Assembly: GCA_020438795.1 (NCBI GenBank)
Contig: JAGQTY010000021.1
Location: 1 to 59,841, forward strand
Source: Actinomycetota bacterium
Lineage (GTDB): Bacteria; Actinomycetota; Actinomycetes; S36-B12; GCA-2699445
DNA length: 59,841 bases
Direction of reading: 5' to 3'
This document shows, piece by piece, positions 25,242-33,873 of the stretch. A program made the translations under genes and the position numbers. The notes under the pieces are model-generated. The model was not told the origin of the DNA. It did not search any database and was given only the letters and a program-made list of their open reading frames with translations. Each line of letters begins with the position of its first letter. Position 1 is the stretch's first letter.

Positions 25242-25802
25242 ATGAAGATCGGCATCATCGTCGGCAGCACTCGACCAGGAAGGCGCGCCCGACCTGTGGC
25301 CGAATGGGTCCACCAGGTCGCCAGCCAACGGACCGACGCCACCTTCGAACTCGTCGATGTCAGCGACTACGCCCTACCTCTGCTTGACGAGCCGATGCCC
25401 GCGATGACAGGCACTCCGTACACCCACGCCCACACCCTTGCTTGGTCGGAGACGATTCGGGCACTGGACGGCTTCATCATCGTCACTCCGGAATACAACC
25501 ACGGCACCTCCGCAGCATTGAAGAACGCCTTGGACTATCTCTACGCAGAATGGAACAACAAGGCCGTCGGATTCGTCTCCTATGGCACCAACGGCGGAGT
25601 TCGCGCCGTCGAAACGCTACGCATGGTCGCCGGCGACCTGCAGATGGCTGACGTCACCATGCAAGTCGCCCTGTCCATCTTCTCGGACTTCACCGAAGAG
25701 CACACGGTTCTCGCTAGCGACTACCATCTGAAGCGTCTCGACACGATGCTCGATCAACTGATCAGATGGACAACCGCCCTCGCTTCCGCACGGCGCTCCT
25801 GA
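25242..25802 (+). CDS. NADPH-dependent FMN reductase-family flavoprotein
   Basis: This 186-residue flavodoxin-like protein has GSTRPGRRARPVAEWV as the FMN phosphate loop and TPEYNHGTSAALKNALDYL as the hallmark flavin-binding motif. Such enzymes reduce flavins, quinones or nitro/azo compounds with NAD(P)H. AAGGAGA lies upstream of the ATG. Its place between Cys-cluster regulators suggests a redox or nitrosative-stress role. The substrate cannot be told from sequence. The 188 bp after it (25803-25990) hold no gene that I can support. Confidence 0.9.
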   Translation: MKIGIIVGSTRPGRRARPVAEWVHQVASQRTDATFELVDVSDYALPLLDEPMPAMTGTPYTHAHTLAWSETIRALDGFIIVTPEYNHGTSAALKNALDYLYAEWNNKAVGFVSYGTNGGVRAVETLRMVAGDLQMADVTMQVALSIFSDFTEEHTVLASDYHLKRLDTMLDQLIRWTTALASARRS

Positions 25803-25990
25803 CATCGGCGCGGCTCAATCCGACTTGGCAAGACTGGACCAGTATCACGCGGCGTTGCCACCTGGTTCCTGTCAAGCCATTTCTGCATTCGCCGCAACCG
25901 GCCCAACTCCCTGGGACTCCGCCGGCTGATCGGGCACCTCGCAGGGCGATCTGGTGAAGCGGTGCCGTCCGGTGTCCCTGGAGGGAGTGG

Positions 25991-26320
25991 TCAACGGGCC
26001 AGGACGGTCAGCAGGACCACGGTGTCCTCGAGGGCCACCAGGGCATGCCGTTCGCTGGGAATGGTCAGGAGTTTCCCCGCACTGGCCTCCGTTGAGCCGG
26101 TCGCGGTCGTCAGTGACGCTTTGCCAGTGATGACATGAAGAGTCGCTTCTTCGGGGCTTGCGTGCTCAGCAAGTTCCTGTCCGGCGACCAGAGCGATCAT
26201 CGTCTGTCGCAGCCTGGTGTCGTGCCCACCGTGGAGCGTGTGTGCCGCCCGTCCACTGTTAGCAGCCCGCGCCTGATCGAGCAGTTCTGTGCTGAGCTTG
26301 GTCAGCGAAATCGTACCCAT
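25991..26320 (-). CDS. Small cupin-domain protein
   Basis: This 109-residue protein is a single cupin beta-barrel. It begins MGTISLTKLSTELLDQA, and the core ALVAGQELAEHASPEEATLHVITGKA has the cupin-1 His/Glu/His pattern. The second motif (GKLLTIPSERHALVALED) supplies a further His. Metal binding is likely. ATG at 26320 is preceded by AAGGGA; a longer frame to 26401 overlaps the next gene and is less likely. It sits downstream of the hemerythrin gene on the same strand and probably shares its transcript. Related small cupins occur near hypoxia and NO genes. Confidence 0.8.
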   Translation of the reverse strand: MGTISLTKLSTELLDQARAANSGRAAHTLHGGHDTRLRQTMIALVAGQELAEHASPEEATLHVITGKASLTTATGSTEASAGKLLTIPSERHALVALEDTVVLLTVLAR

Positions 26321-26370
26321 GGGAGTTCCCTTCTTTGCGTGGGATCGGTGTCGGCCGGCGTTGAACTGAC

Positions 26371-27150
26371 TCAGCCACGCCGCCGCAGCTCCAGCTGCCA
26401 TACCTCGGGGCCTTCCTCAACATAGGAGACGCTGAAGGCGCCCGGATGACGGTCCTCGATCTGCTTGAGCAACGGCACCGGGGCGTGTGGTGCCACCAGA
26501 TGCAGGGCGCCGCCGGAGGGTACCGCCTCCAAGGCTCCGAAGACCGTGGCGTGGCGAATAGCGTGAGGTATCGTCCGGACGTCCAAGGATGGAACACCGT
26601 GGTCCGGCTCATGTCCGCAGCCGCAACCACCAGCCGCACCACAGCTAACCTCGGGTCCGGTCAACTCATGCAGGCCGGAGACCAACTCGGCGAGTGACAC
26701 TTGCGGGTCGGCCGCAAGGCGCGGCACGACGAGGTCGTTCTCCTTGGCCAGATGCACCCTGAACAGCGTCCAGAGGGCGCCTGCTGCTGCGGCCACATCC
26801 CCTGCCATCTTGGCGTGCTCCAGTTGGCCAACGAGATCGGCGAGCTCCTCGTGTTCGCGTGTCATCGCTGTGATCAACGCTCGCAGTTCGGGGAGGCTGG
26901 CTCCTGCCGGGTAGATCGTACGTTCCTCTGCAGCGGCGTGGGTCAGCAACTCGTCACGGGCGTAGTCCACCAACGCTGTCCGAGTGCCGGCTGACACCTG
27001 GCCACGTGTGGCTTCGGCCAGGACATTCTGTACCAACGCAAGGAGCTCCCCGGACATGCGGGCATGATGCTCGACGACGGCCTCGACGGCTTCGGCCTCT
27101 GCGGGTCCACTGGCCACGTTGACGGGAGTGTCTGCAAGAGATGAAGTCAT
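26371..27150 (-). CDS. Hemerythrin-domain protein fused to DUF2249
   Basis: This 259-residue protein joins two domains. Residues about 20-165 form a hemerythrin-like four-helix bundle with diiron ligands in VVEHHARM, ELLTHAAAEERTIYP, MTREHEEL and LFRVHLAKENDLVVP. A Cys/His-rich linker follows (VSCGAAGGCGCGHEPDH). The C-terminal part (LDVRTIPHAIRHATVFGALE to VWQLELRRRG) is a DUF2249 domain. DUF2249-hemerythrin proteins are found with denitrification genes and are thought to help repair or protect against NO damage, as RIC/YtfE proteins do. ATG at 27150 is divergent from regulator 3, 79 bp away; a longer frame is spurious. Confidence 0.88.
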   Translation of the reverse strand: MTSSLADTPVNVASGPAEAEAVEAVVEHHARMSGELLALVQNVLAEATRGQVSAGTRTALVDYARDELLTHAAAEERTIYPAGASLPELRALITAMTREHEELADLVGQLEHAKMAGDVAAAAGALWTLFRVHLAKENDLVVPRLAADPQVSLAELVSGLHELTGPEVSCGAAGGCGCGHEPDHGVPSLDVRTIPHAIRHATVFGALEAVPSGGALHLVAPHAPVPLLKQIEDRHPGAFSVSYVEEGPEVWQLELRRRG

Positions 27151-27211
27151 GGTTGTCCGCCTTCGGTTCGAGCACAGCCTGGAGAAGCGGTGCTGTACTG
27201 TCGCCTCCCAC

Positions 27212-27229
27212 TTTACTACACTTAACACC
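27212..27229 (+). promoter_or_regulatory. Leaderless promoter box TTTACTACACT, regulator 3
   Basis: TTTACTACACT at 27212-27222 contains TACACT (27217-27222), again with its last base eight positions before the start codon, here GTG at 27230. It matches the box at 24468 exactly over 11 bases. The 79-bp divergent region to the hemerythrin gene makes it likely that one operator serves both directions. Confidence 0.6.
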
Positions 27230-27907
27230 GTGGAAAAGATGGGGCCAGCACCGGCTCGGGCGATGCACTCCACAAGGAGTCTCACCGGTCCGCGTGCCCG
27301 CATTCTCGAAATGGTCCAGGCGAGCGCTTCGACCAGCACCGTGGCGTCACTGTCGCAGGCGACTGGCCTTCATGAGAACACCGTTCGCGACCACTTGAAG
27401 GCGCTGGTTGACGCCGGCCATGTCGAGCAGGTGACGCTCCCCCCGCCACCGCGTGGCCGTCCGGCCCAGGGATATGTCGCCTCGCCCAGTAACCCCGAAC
27501 CGGACACGCGCGTGCGCGACTACGCCGGACTCGCAGTCACGTTGGCCCGGCACCTGCAACGCAACAGCAGCGACCCGGCACGGGAGGCGGAGGTCGCCGG
27601 AGACGGCTGGGGCAGGGAACTCGCTGTCAATCGCAGCGGCGCCGAGGACGCCGCCCAGTACGTGCTCTCTCTGATGACCGACCTCGGCTTCGAGCCTCGA
27701 CTCGGCCCGGACGGGGGGACGATCCGCCTCACGAAGTGTCCCCTGCTTGACGCCGCCCGTGAACTCCCAGATGTGGTCTGTGGTGTGCACGAGGGCCTCA
27801 TCAATGGGGCGCTGGCCGAAGCAGAACTACCCGCAGACGCTCATCTGCACCCATTCGGCGAGCCGAACGCCTGCCTGTTGACCGTGCAACGGCGGACGAT
27901 CCCATGA
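27230..27907 (+). CDS. HTH regulator with C-terminal Cys cluster, third paralog
   Basis: This 225-residue regulator starts at the GTG at 27230, where the N-terminus aligns with paralog 2 and a leaderless promoter fits; a longer frame from 27119 overlaps the divergent gene. The winged helix covers TVASLSQATGLHENTVRDHL and the wing PRGRPAQGYV. The sensor cysteines are in TKCPLLDAARELPDVVCGVH (13 residues apart) and NACLLTV. It overlaps the following membrane-protein gene by ATGA and so heads the nirK operon. Likely role: O2- or NO-responsive control of nitrite reduction, inferred from context and cysteines. Confidence 0.82.
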   Translation: MEKMGPAPARAMHSTRSLTGPRARILEMVQASASTSTVASLSQATGLHENTVRDHLKALVDAGHVEQVTLPPPPRGRPAQGYVASPSNPEPDTRVRDYAGLAVTLARHLQRNSSDPAREAEVAGDGWGRELAVNRSGAEDAAQYVLSLMTDLGFEPRLGPDGGTIRLTKCPLLDAARELPDVVCGVHEGLINGALAEAELPADAHLHPFGEPNACLLTVQRRTIP

Positions 27908-29037
27908 GCGATCAACTGCTCCGAACCTCTGTTGAAGGATCCGGCACTCGAAGTCTGCGCCAGGCCTCGAAGTTGAGATCTGTGTATCTCGTCCTGGGTG
28001 GCGTCTGTCTGCTCGCGGGCCTGAATGGCGGGTTGCTGCTCCTGGACCTGCCGGCACCCGTGTCCTTCGAGCGCCTTGCCGAAGCCCATGGCGAACTGCT
28101 CGTCTTCGGTTTCCTGGGTACGGTCATTGCTCTAGAGCGCTCGGTGGCCCTACGCCGCGGGTGGAGCTATCTGGCGCCGGCAGGGTTCGCAGTCGGAAGC
28201 CTCGCGCTTCTCTCCGCGATGGCTCCAATGGGTCGTGCGCTGCAACTGCTCGGGTGCAGCACTCTGCTGTTCAGCTACGTCGCGCTCTGGCAAAGGACCC
28301 GTGAGGCCGCGGTCGCCATCCAGGGACTCGGCGCGACCCTGGCGCTGGGTGCCCTCCTCACCCTGTCCGGCGGCGCAAGTCTGGCGATCACGCTCCCTTG
28401 GCTCGTCGGCTTCCTCACACTCACGATCGCGGGCGAACGCCTGGAACTGATGCGGTTACAGGCGGCGGCAGGCCGTCTGAATGTCTTTGGCCCATTGGCG
28501 GCCGGGGCACTCGCCACTGCCGCAATTCCGGCCCTGCTCTGGCCTCTCTGGGGCATCCCGGTCTTCGGTGCCATCCTGATCGCCTGTACGCTCGGACTCC
28601 TTCGTTTCGACATCGCGCGCACCACGGTTCGCCTGAACGGACTGCCGAGATTCTCAGCGACGTGCATCCTGACCGGATACGTGTGGCTACTGGTGTCGGC
28701 AGCGACGTGGCTTCTGGCTGGGCCGCAGTTGAGCGGCCCAGGCTACGATCTGGTGATCCACGCGGTGTTCCTGGGCTTCGCGCTGTCCATGATCATGGGG
28801 CACGCACCGATCATCATCCCTGCGGTGACGCAACGTGCTGTCCAGTACCGAACCTGGATGTGGGGGCCCTTCCTACTGCTGCAGGCCGGACTGCTGGTCC
28901 GGATCGCGCTCGGCGACATCCGGCAGTACCAGTGGGCCTGGCAGCTGGGCGGGGCCCTCAACGTCTTGGCGGTCCTGGCCTTTCTGCTCTCAACGCTGCT
29001 GGCCGTCGATACCAAGCCGGGGAAGGATCCACGATGA
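27904..29037 (+). CDS. NnrS-like polytopic membrane protein
   Basis: This 377-residue protein has about twelve transmembrane helices. Conserved-looking membrane histidines lie in AEAHGELLVFGFLGTVIALE, VIHAVFLGFALSMIMGHAPI and nearby, a pattern reminiscent of NnrS/heme-copper-oxidase-like proteins associated with nitrite and NO metabolism. It starts in an ATGA overlap with regulator 3 and ends in one with the nirK fusion, so all three are one transcript. No enzymatic motif is certain. NnrS resemblance rests on topology, His placement and context and needs an HMM search. Confidence 0.65.
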   Translation: MSDQLLRTSVEGSGTRSLRQASKLRSVYLVLGGVCLLAGLNGGLLLLDLPAPVSFERLAEAHGELLVFGFLGTVIALERSVALRRGWSYLAPAGFAVGSLALLSAMAPMGRALQLLGCSTLLFSYVALWQRTREAAVAIQGLGATLALGALLTLSGGASLAITLPWLVGFLTLTIAGERLELMRLQAAAGRLNVFGPLAAGALATAAIPALLWPLWGIPVFGAILIACTLGLLRFDIARTTVRLNGLPRFSATCILTGYVWLLVSAATWLLAGPQLSGPGYDLVIHAVFLGFALSMIMGHAPIIIPAVTQRAVQYRTWMWGPFLLLQAGLLVRIALGDIRQYQWAWQLGGALNVLAVLAFLLSTLLAVDTKPGKDPR

Positions 29038-31634
29038 CACGCTCCCGATGGCATCTCGCGACTACGTCACTGGTGCTGGTGTGGCTGGCAGCGGCGGTAG
29101 CCGTGGCTCTGGCGCACCGCTACATCTCAGCCGCCTCCTGGCTCATGGTTCACCTGCTCCTTCTCGGCGCCGTCACCAACGCGGTCCTTATCTGGAGCAG
29201 CCACTTCAGCGCGGCATTGCTGCGGCTCCCTGCGTCGAAGAACTGGCGCCCGGACGCTACCCGATTGGTCGCGCTCAACATGGCCGTCGTCCTTGTCATC
29301 GGCGGGGTGACCACCGCAGCGACATACGTCACCGCGATCGGGGCACTTCTCCTCGCCATTGTCGTGGCCGCCCACGGCTACAGTCTGGTCCGGGCGTTGC
29401 GAAAGGCACTGCCATCCCGGTTCGGGGCCACGGTCCACTACTACGTGATGGCCTGCGGCTGGCTGATCATCGGCGTGGTGTTGGGAGTGCTCTTGAGCCG
29501 CGGATCTCTGGACGCGTCCTTTCAGAGCCGCATCATGATTTCGCACGTGACGGTCAATGTGCTCGGCTGGATCGGGTTCAGCGTGGTCGGCACGCTGGTC
29601 ACGCTCTGGCCCACCATGCTGCGGACCCGGATCGCTGAGGAGGCACAACGGGCCGCCCGGCTGACGTTGCCGATCCTGACTGGTGCGGTCGCCCTGGCAA
29701 CCCTAGGTGCCCTCACCGGCATGGTCCCACTGAGCCTACTGGGCCTCGTGGGATACCTGATCGGGCTCGGGGTTGCCAGCCGGCCGATGCTGAGAGAAAC
29801 GGTCCAGCGCCGGCCCGACTCCTTCGCGACATGGTCCGTCTTCGCCGCCTGGCTGTGGCTGCTCATCTGCCTGGTCACCTACTGCGTGATCCTTGCCCTC
29901 AGCTGGGATTTCGAGACCGCAGCGGAGCGAACCGGCTACCTGGCCGGGGTCCTCATCGTCGGATTCGTTGCCCAGACGCTCGCCGGGGCGTTGTCCTACC
30001 TGATACCCGCGATGATCGGAGGCGGGCCGCGAGTGGTCCGATGGCGCAACTCGGTCGTGGATCGAGGAGCCATGGCACGGGTCGTGGCGACCAACACTGC
30101 GCTCCTGGTATGGCTGCTGCCGACCCCCAGCGCCGTGCGCGTCACGACGAGCGCGATCGTGCTCATCTGTCTCACTACCGCGGGTGTCCTGGTGGCGCGC
30201 TCCATGCTGCGGCCACCAGCATCCGATCCAGCGGCCCTGGACACCCGGGCAGTAGTCGGCCCCCGCCACAACACGCTGTCAGGCGGGTTGGCTGTCGGGG
30301 TCGCGGTCACTGTGCTGGCAGTGGCTGTCGGTGTGGGCGTCGATCCCGCAGCTGTCGGAATAGGCGCCACCACGGCCGGTTCAGCAGGTGCCGGAGTTCC
30401 CGTCACGGGCGACACCACCACGGCAGCGGTGGAGATGAAGGGCATGCGCTTCGTTCCCGCAGAGATCACTGTGCCAGCTGGCAACACGCTCGTGATCGAG
30501 GTGACGAACTCCGGCGAGGACACTCATGACCTCGTACTGGACACCGGACAGCGAACAGACCGACTCGCACCAGGTGAGTCGGCGCGCCTTGAAGTCGGGC
30601 CGGTCGGTCGTCCACTCGAGGGCTGGTGCTCCATCGCAGGTCACCGCCAGATGGGCATGACCCTGGCCGTCATCGTCACCGGGAGTGCACCTCACAATGA
30701 GACCACACGGGTCACCTCTCAGCACGAACACCCCGCACCCGAGGGAACTGACGAAGCCAGCGCCGCAAGGGACCTGGACCTCATGGCCGCACCAGGACAG
30801 GGCTTCCGTGCCCGGGACGCCCGACTCGCACCCACTCCCCGGCGACGCACGCACCGGATCGAGCTCCGGGTCCAAGCACTCGTGGAGGAAGTGGCGCCAG
30901 GCGTGACACAGACTCGGTGGACGTTCGGTGGCAGCGTCCCCGGGCCAACCCTGCGGGGCAGAATCGGTGACACCTTCGTGGTCACACTGGTAAACGATGC
31001 CGACATCGGACACTCCATCGACTTCCACGCGGGCGCGCTCGCACCCCAGCGCCCCATGCGGACAATCGGCCCCGGTGAGCAACTGCGGTACCGGTTCACG
31101 GCAACACGGGCGGGCATCTGGCTCTATCATTGCTCCACCATGCCCATGAGTATGCATATCGCCAACGGGATGTTCGGCGCCGTGATCATCGACCCGCCTG
31201 GCCTGAAGCCAGTGGCGGACGAGTTCCTGCTAGTGCAGTCTGAGGGGTACCTGGGCCCACAGGATGGCAGCGCGAGCATGGATGGCATCAGAGCTGAGCA
31301 ACCCGACCTCGTGGTCTTCAACGGCTACCCGAATCAGTACGCTCACCAGCCACTCAATGTGGGAGTGGGTGCCAGAACCAGGATCTGGGTCCTGGCCGCA
31401 GGCCCCAACCGTGGCACGGCCTTCCACATCGTGGGCGGCCAGTTCGACACCCTCTACAAGGAAGGCTCCTACCGACTGCAGCCGGGCAGTGGCGGCTCGC
31501 AGGTCCTCGGACTCCACACAGCCCAGGGAGGCTTCGTGGAGTTCGAACTGCCAGAACCTGGCAGCTACCCATTCGTTTCACACGTCATGGTTGACGCAGA
31601 ACGCGGCGCCTATGGGCTGTTGCGAGCGTCGTGA
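29034..31634 (+). CDS. nirK: Membrane-fused copper nitrite reductase (NirK) with extra cupredoxin
   Basis: This is an 866-residue fusion. Residues 1 to about 450 form about twelve membrane helices. A cupredoxin follows (about 460-545) with type-1 copper ligands in EDTHDLVLD and WCSIAGHRQMGM. The NirK core starts near 605. T1 ligands are His in HSIDFH, Cys in YHCST, His in MSMH and Met in ANGM. T2 ligands are the second His of HSIDFH, His of YHC and His of YPFVSHVM; catalytic Asp (HSIDFH) and His (AFHIVGG) are present. It reduces nitrite to NO outside the membrane, perhaps with the cupredoxin as built-in electron donor. ATG at 29034 overlaps the previous gene. Confidence 0.93.
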   Translation: MTRSRWHLATTSLVLVWLAAAVAVALAHRYISAASWLMVHLLLLGAVTNAVLIWSSHFSAALLRLPASKNWRPDATRLVALNMAVVLVIGGVTTAATYVTAIGALLLAIVVAAHGYSLVRALRKALPSRFGATVHYYVMACGWLIIGVVLGVLLSRGSLDASFQSRIMISHVTVNVLGWIGFSVVGTLVTLWPTMLRTRIAEEAQRAARLTLPILTGAVALATLGALTGMVPLSLLGLVGYLIGLGVASRPMLRETVQRRPDSFATWSVFAAWLWLLICLVTYCVILALSWDFETAAERTGYLAGVLIVGFVAQTLAGALSYLIPAMIGGGPRVVRWRNSVVDRGAMARVVATNTALLVWLLPTPSAVRVTTSAIVLICLTTAGVLVARSMLRPPASDPAALDTRAVVGPRHNTLSGGLAVGVAVTVLAVAVGVGVDPAAVGIGATTAGSAGAGVPVTGDTTTAAVEMKGMRFVPAEITVPAGNTLVIEVTNSGEDTHDLVLDTGQRTDRLAPGESARLEVGPVGRPLEGWCSIAGHRQMGMTLAVIVTGSAPHNETTRVTSQHEHPAPEGTDEASAARDLDLMAAPGQGFRARDARLAPTPRRRTHRIELRVQALVEEVAPGVTQTRWTFGGSVPGPTLRGRIGDTFVVTLVNDADIGHSIDFHAGALAPQRPMRTIGPGEQLRYRFTATRAGIWLYHCSTMPMSMHIANGMFGAVIIDPPGLKPVADEFLLVQSEGYLGPQDGSASMDGIRAEQPDLVVFNGYPNQYAHQPLNVGVGARTRIWVLAAGPNRGTAFHIVGGQFDTLYKEGSYRLQPGSGGSQVLGLHTAQGGFVEFELPEPGSYPFVSHVMVDAERGAYGLLRAS

Positions 31635-32016
31635 TCGGCCTACGCGCGACCCACCACGTGAGTCCCTCAAGTGACGTGAGAGGTACCCCAAGTCTCTAAT
31701 CTCGAAGCCCACTCCCCAACGTCATCCGCGCAGCCACCGAGAACTCGGACCCCCACCGACGCCAATGAGTGGACCCATCAAGTTGGGTAGAGACAAGTCG
31801 CCAAACCCCAATGTGCAGCGGCTCAACACTGACACCCCCAAGAGCTCTGGAACATGGTCAACAGCTGAAGTGTGAATCGGCCACTGCTGTCAACGGATGC
31901 CGCGGCGATGCCAATGACTGTCGAGTTGCCATCCTTGCTGTCAAGCGACAACACATACCCCAAGGTCCGTGAGGCAAAGTCAAGACGTCAAGTGAGGCAA
32001 CGGTGAGGCAATCTTC
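31635..32016. other. Intergenic region with GTGAGGCAA repeats
   Basis: No gene is supported. The stretch marks the boundary between the nitrate/nitrite island and the decayed signalling region. Its only clear structure is the GTGAGGCAA triplet described separately. Confidence 0.5.
31969..32011 (+). repeat. Three direct repeats of GTGAGGCAA
   Basis: GTGAGGCAA occurs at 31969-31977, 31992-32000 and 32003-32011. The start-to-start distances are 23 and 11 bp, roughly two turns and one turn of the helix. Such phasing is typical of response-regulator binding sites or of recombinase arm sites. No promoter or target gene can be assigned. Confidence 0.6.
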
Positions 32017-32260
32017 CTAAAGTGGCTCGACGGGTCCGGAGACGGGCTCACCGATGAGTTCGGCGACTCCTTGCCGATCGGCGAAGAAGGCAGCCGCCCG
32101 CTTGTCCAAGTCGACGTGGGTCACTGACGGAAACACGAACGACGCCGGGACGTCAACACTAGCTGCCCGGGTACAACACACCCTGCGCCGACACCTGCTC
32201 GCTCACGGCTCGGAACAGCCGCCAACGGTCCCCCTCATGCTGATCTTGCTTTGCGCCACA
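32017..32260 (-). pseudogene. Frameshifted remnant of an unidentified coding sequence
   Basis: On the minus strand a frame reads through LFRAVSEQVSAQGVLYPGS and hits a stop at about 32160. The coding sense continues after a shift of one frame as VDVPASFVFPSVTHVDLDKR and AAAFFADRQGVAELI, ending at TAG 32017. The joined sense reads naturally (VLYPGS-VDVPASFVFPSV), so a frameshift broke a once continuous gene. I recall this LYPG...SFVFPSV...VD.D.RA..FFAD pattern from actinobacterial hypothetical proteins but cannot name the family. The 5' end is uncertain and the C-terminus looks short. Confidence 0.5.
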
Positions 32261-32371
32261 TAGCCAGGGTTCGATCCAACACCAGAAGAGACTATCCGCC
32301 CTTCGCAGACTTGTTCGGACTTGCGAGTTCCTGGACATGAGTTCTGCGCCTTCGAGGTTGGGAGAGGCGCC

Positions 32372-33727
32372 CTAGTACGGCCCGGGCTCGCGGCCTTGCC
32401 GTGACTGCTTGTCTTCGTACATGTGGGCGTCGGCTCGTGCGGTGACCTCACGAAGAGTCTCGCCGGCTGCGGCGGTCGCGTGGCCGTGACTGTAGGCCAC
32501 GCGCCACGGCCGAGGCTGGTCTTGTTGTTGAGTGGTGAGCGCGGCGGCCAGGCGGGTATCGATTTCAGCGCTGATGGGGGTGGTGGGGTTGTGGGCCAGT
32601 GCCAGGACGGCGAACTAGTCGCCGCCGATTCTTGCGACTAGGTCAGCGCCGCGGGTGGCCGCCCGCAAGGCGGTGGCGAAGCAGACCAGCAGCTTGGTGC
32701 CTTCCTCGTGGCCGTACTGGTCGTTGACTTGTTTCAGTCCGTCGAGGTCGTAGACGATGATGCTGGCTTGCTGCTCGGCTCTGGCGGCCTGCTGCAGCAC
32801 CGCGGAGCCGAACTGCCAGTAGGCGCCTTGGTTGAGGAGGCCAGTGGTTTCGTCGGTGACGGCTTGGCGCCGGACTGAACCTTCCAGGGCCCGCATCCGG
32901 CGAAACAACAATGCCGAACCTGCCAACGCCGCTACCAGCACCAGACTCACTGCGACCGCTGTCGCAACCGCCGCGGCCCAGCCAGCCACATCGACCATCG
33001 CTTGCCAGGTGACGGCGGCGAACAGTGGGACGACCAGGGAAAATCCGATCAGCCACCGCAGCGACACTGCAGCGATCCCGCGTTCCAGTACTGGCCGCCA
33101 CGCTCCCCATCGCATCCACGCTGCCACCCAGGACGTGGTCAGCAGCATGAATGTCACCGAACTCATCGGCGAAGTGATCTGCACCTTCGACTGTCCCAAC
33201 AACGACCCGGCGGACAGGAGGTTCGCAATCACGAGCACGGCGGTGAACATCACCACGAACAAGGTGGCCAGCGAGATGAGGACGTGCTGGCCGGGCAGAA
33301 GCACAACGAGCAAAGCCAGGATGCACGCGCAGATGATCCACCACGCCGACTGCACCGCCATCACCCCTTGTGAAGCACTCACCACTCCCACATCCAACAC
33401 CGTCTCCAACGTGCCCGGTTCGGAGTCACGACCCACCAACGCTGAGCCGGCCAGCAGAAACGCCACCAGCACCAACGGCACCGACACCCATAGCCGCCGC
33501 GCCAGCAGGCTCACCCCCAGCGCCAGCACACTGACGGCCACATTCGGTTGCATCAACAACCACCACGCCGGGAACACCCGACCGAGCGGCGGCACCAACC
33601 AACCAAGCAACACCACCCCAGCCAGCACCGTGGCGGCACTGCCGGCCAGCAGCCACACCCACCAAGCCGCTCGGGCCCAGCCACGATCCAGCCACAACGG
33701 AGCCAGCATCGAATCCAGACCACTCAC
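32372..33727 (-). pseudogene. Membrane GGDEF protein broken by a nonsense codon within GGDEF
   Basis: The N-terminal 290 residues hold about eight membrane helices in a MASE-like sensor, followed by a GGDEF domain (TDETTGLLNQGAYWQFGSAV, IIVYDLDGLKQVNDQYGH). The signature reads ARIGGD then TAG at 32617-32615 in place of the Glu codon (GAG to TAG would be one base). The same frame continues cleanly as FAVLALAHNPTTP through AYSHGHATAAAGETL and ARADAHMYEDKQ to TAG at 32372. The rest of the domain is therefore intact and the mutation looks recent. The truncated product lacks the catalytic Glu and cannot make c-di-GMP. A sequencing error must be excluded. Confidence 0.85.
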
Positions 33728-33873
33728 AGCAGCACCGTAGCCTGACCAGCATCACATCCCAAGCCGACCACCGAATGCTCACCTGACAGACGGTCCGAAG
33801 CTCGCCGCTTCCGCGACGATGCAGCACCCGCGTACCCCGTGCGTTCCACTGGTCGGTCTGGCGCGGCAGCGAG

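Noticed and set aside
31969..32011. CRISPR array from the GTGAGGCAA repeats
   Set aside because: Repeats are only 9 bp with spacers of 14 and 2 bp, and no cas genes are present.
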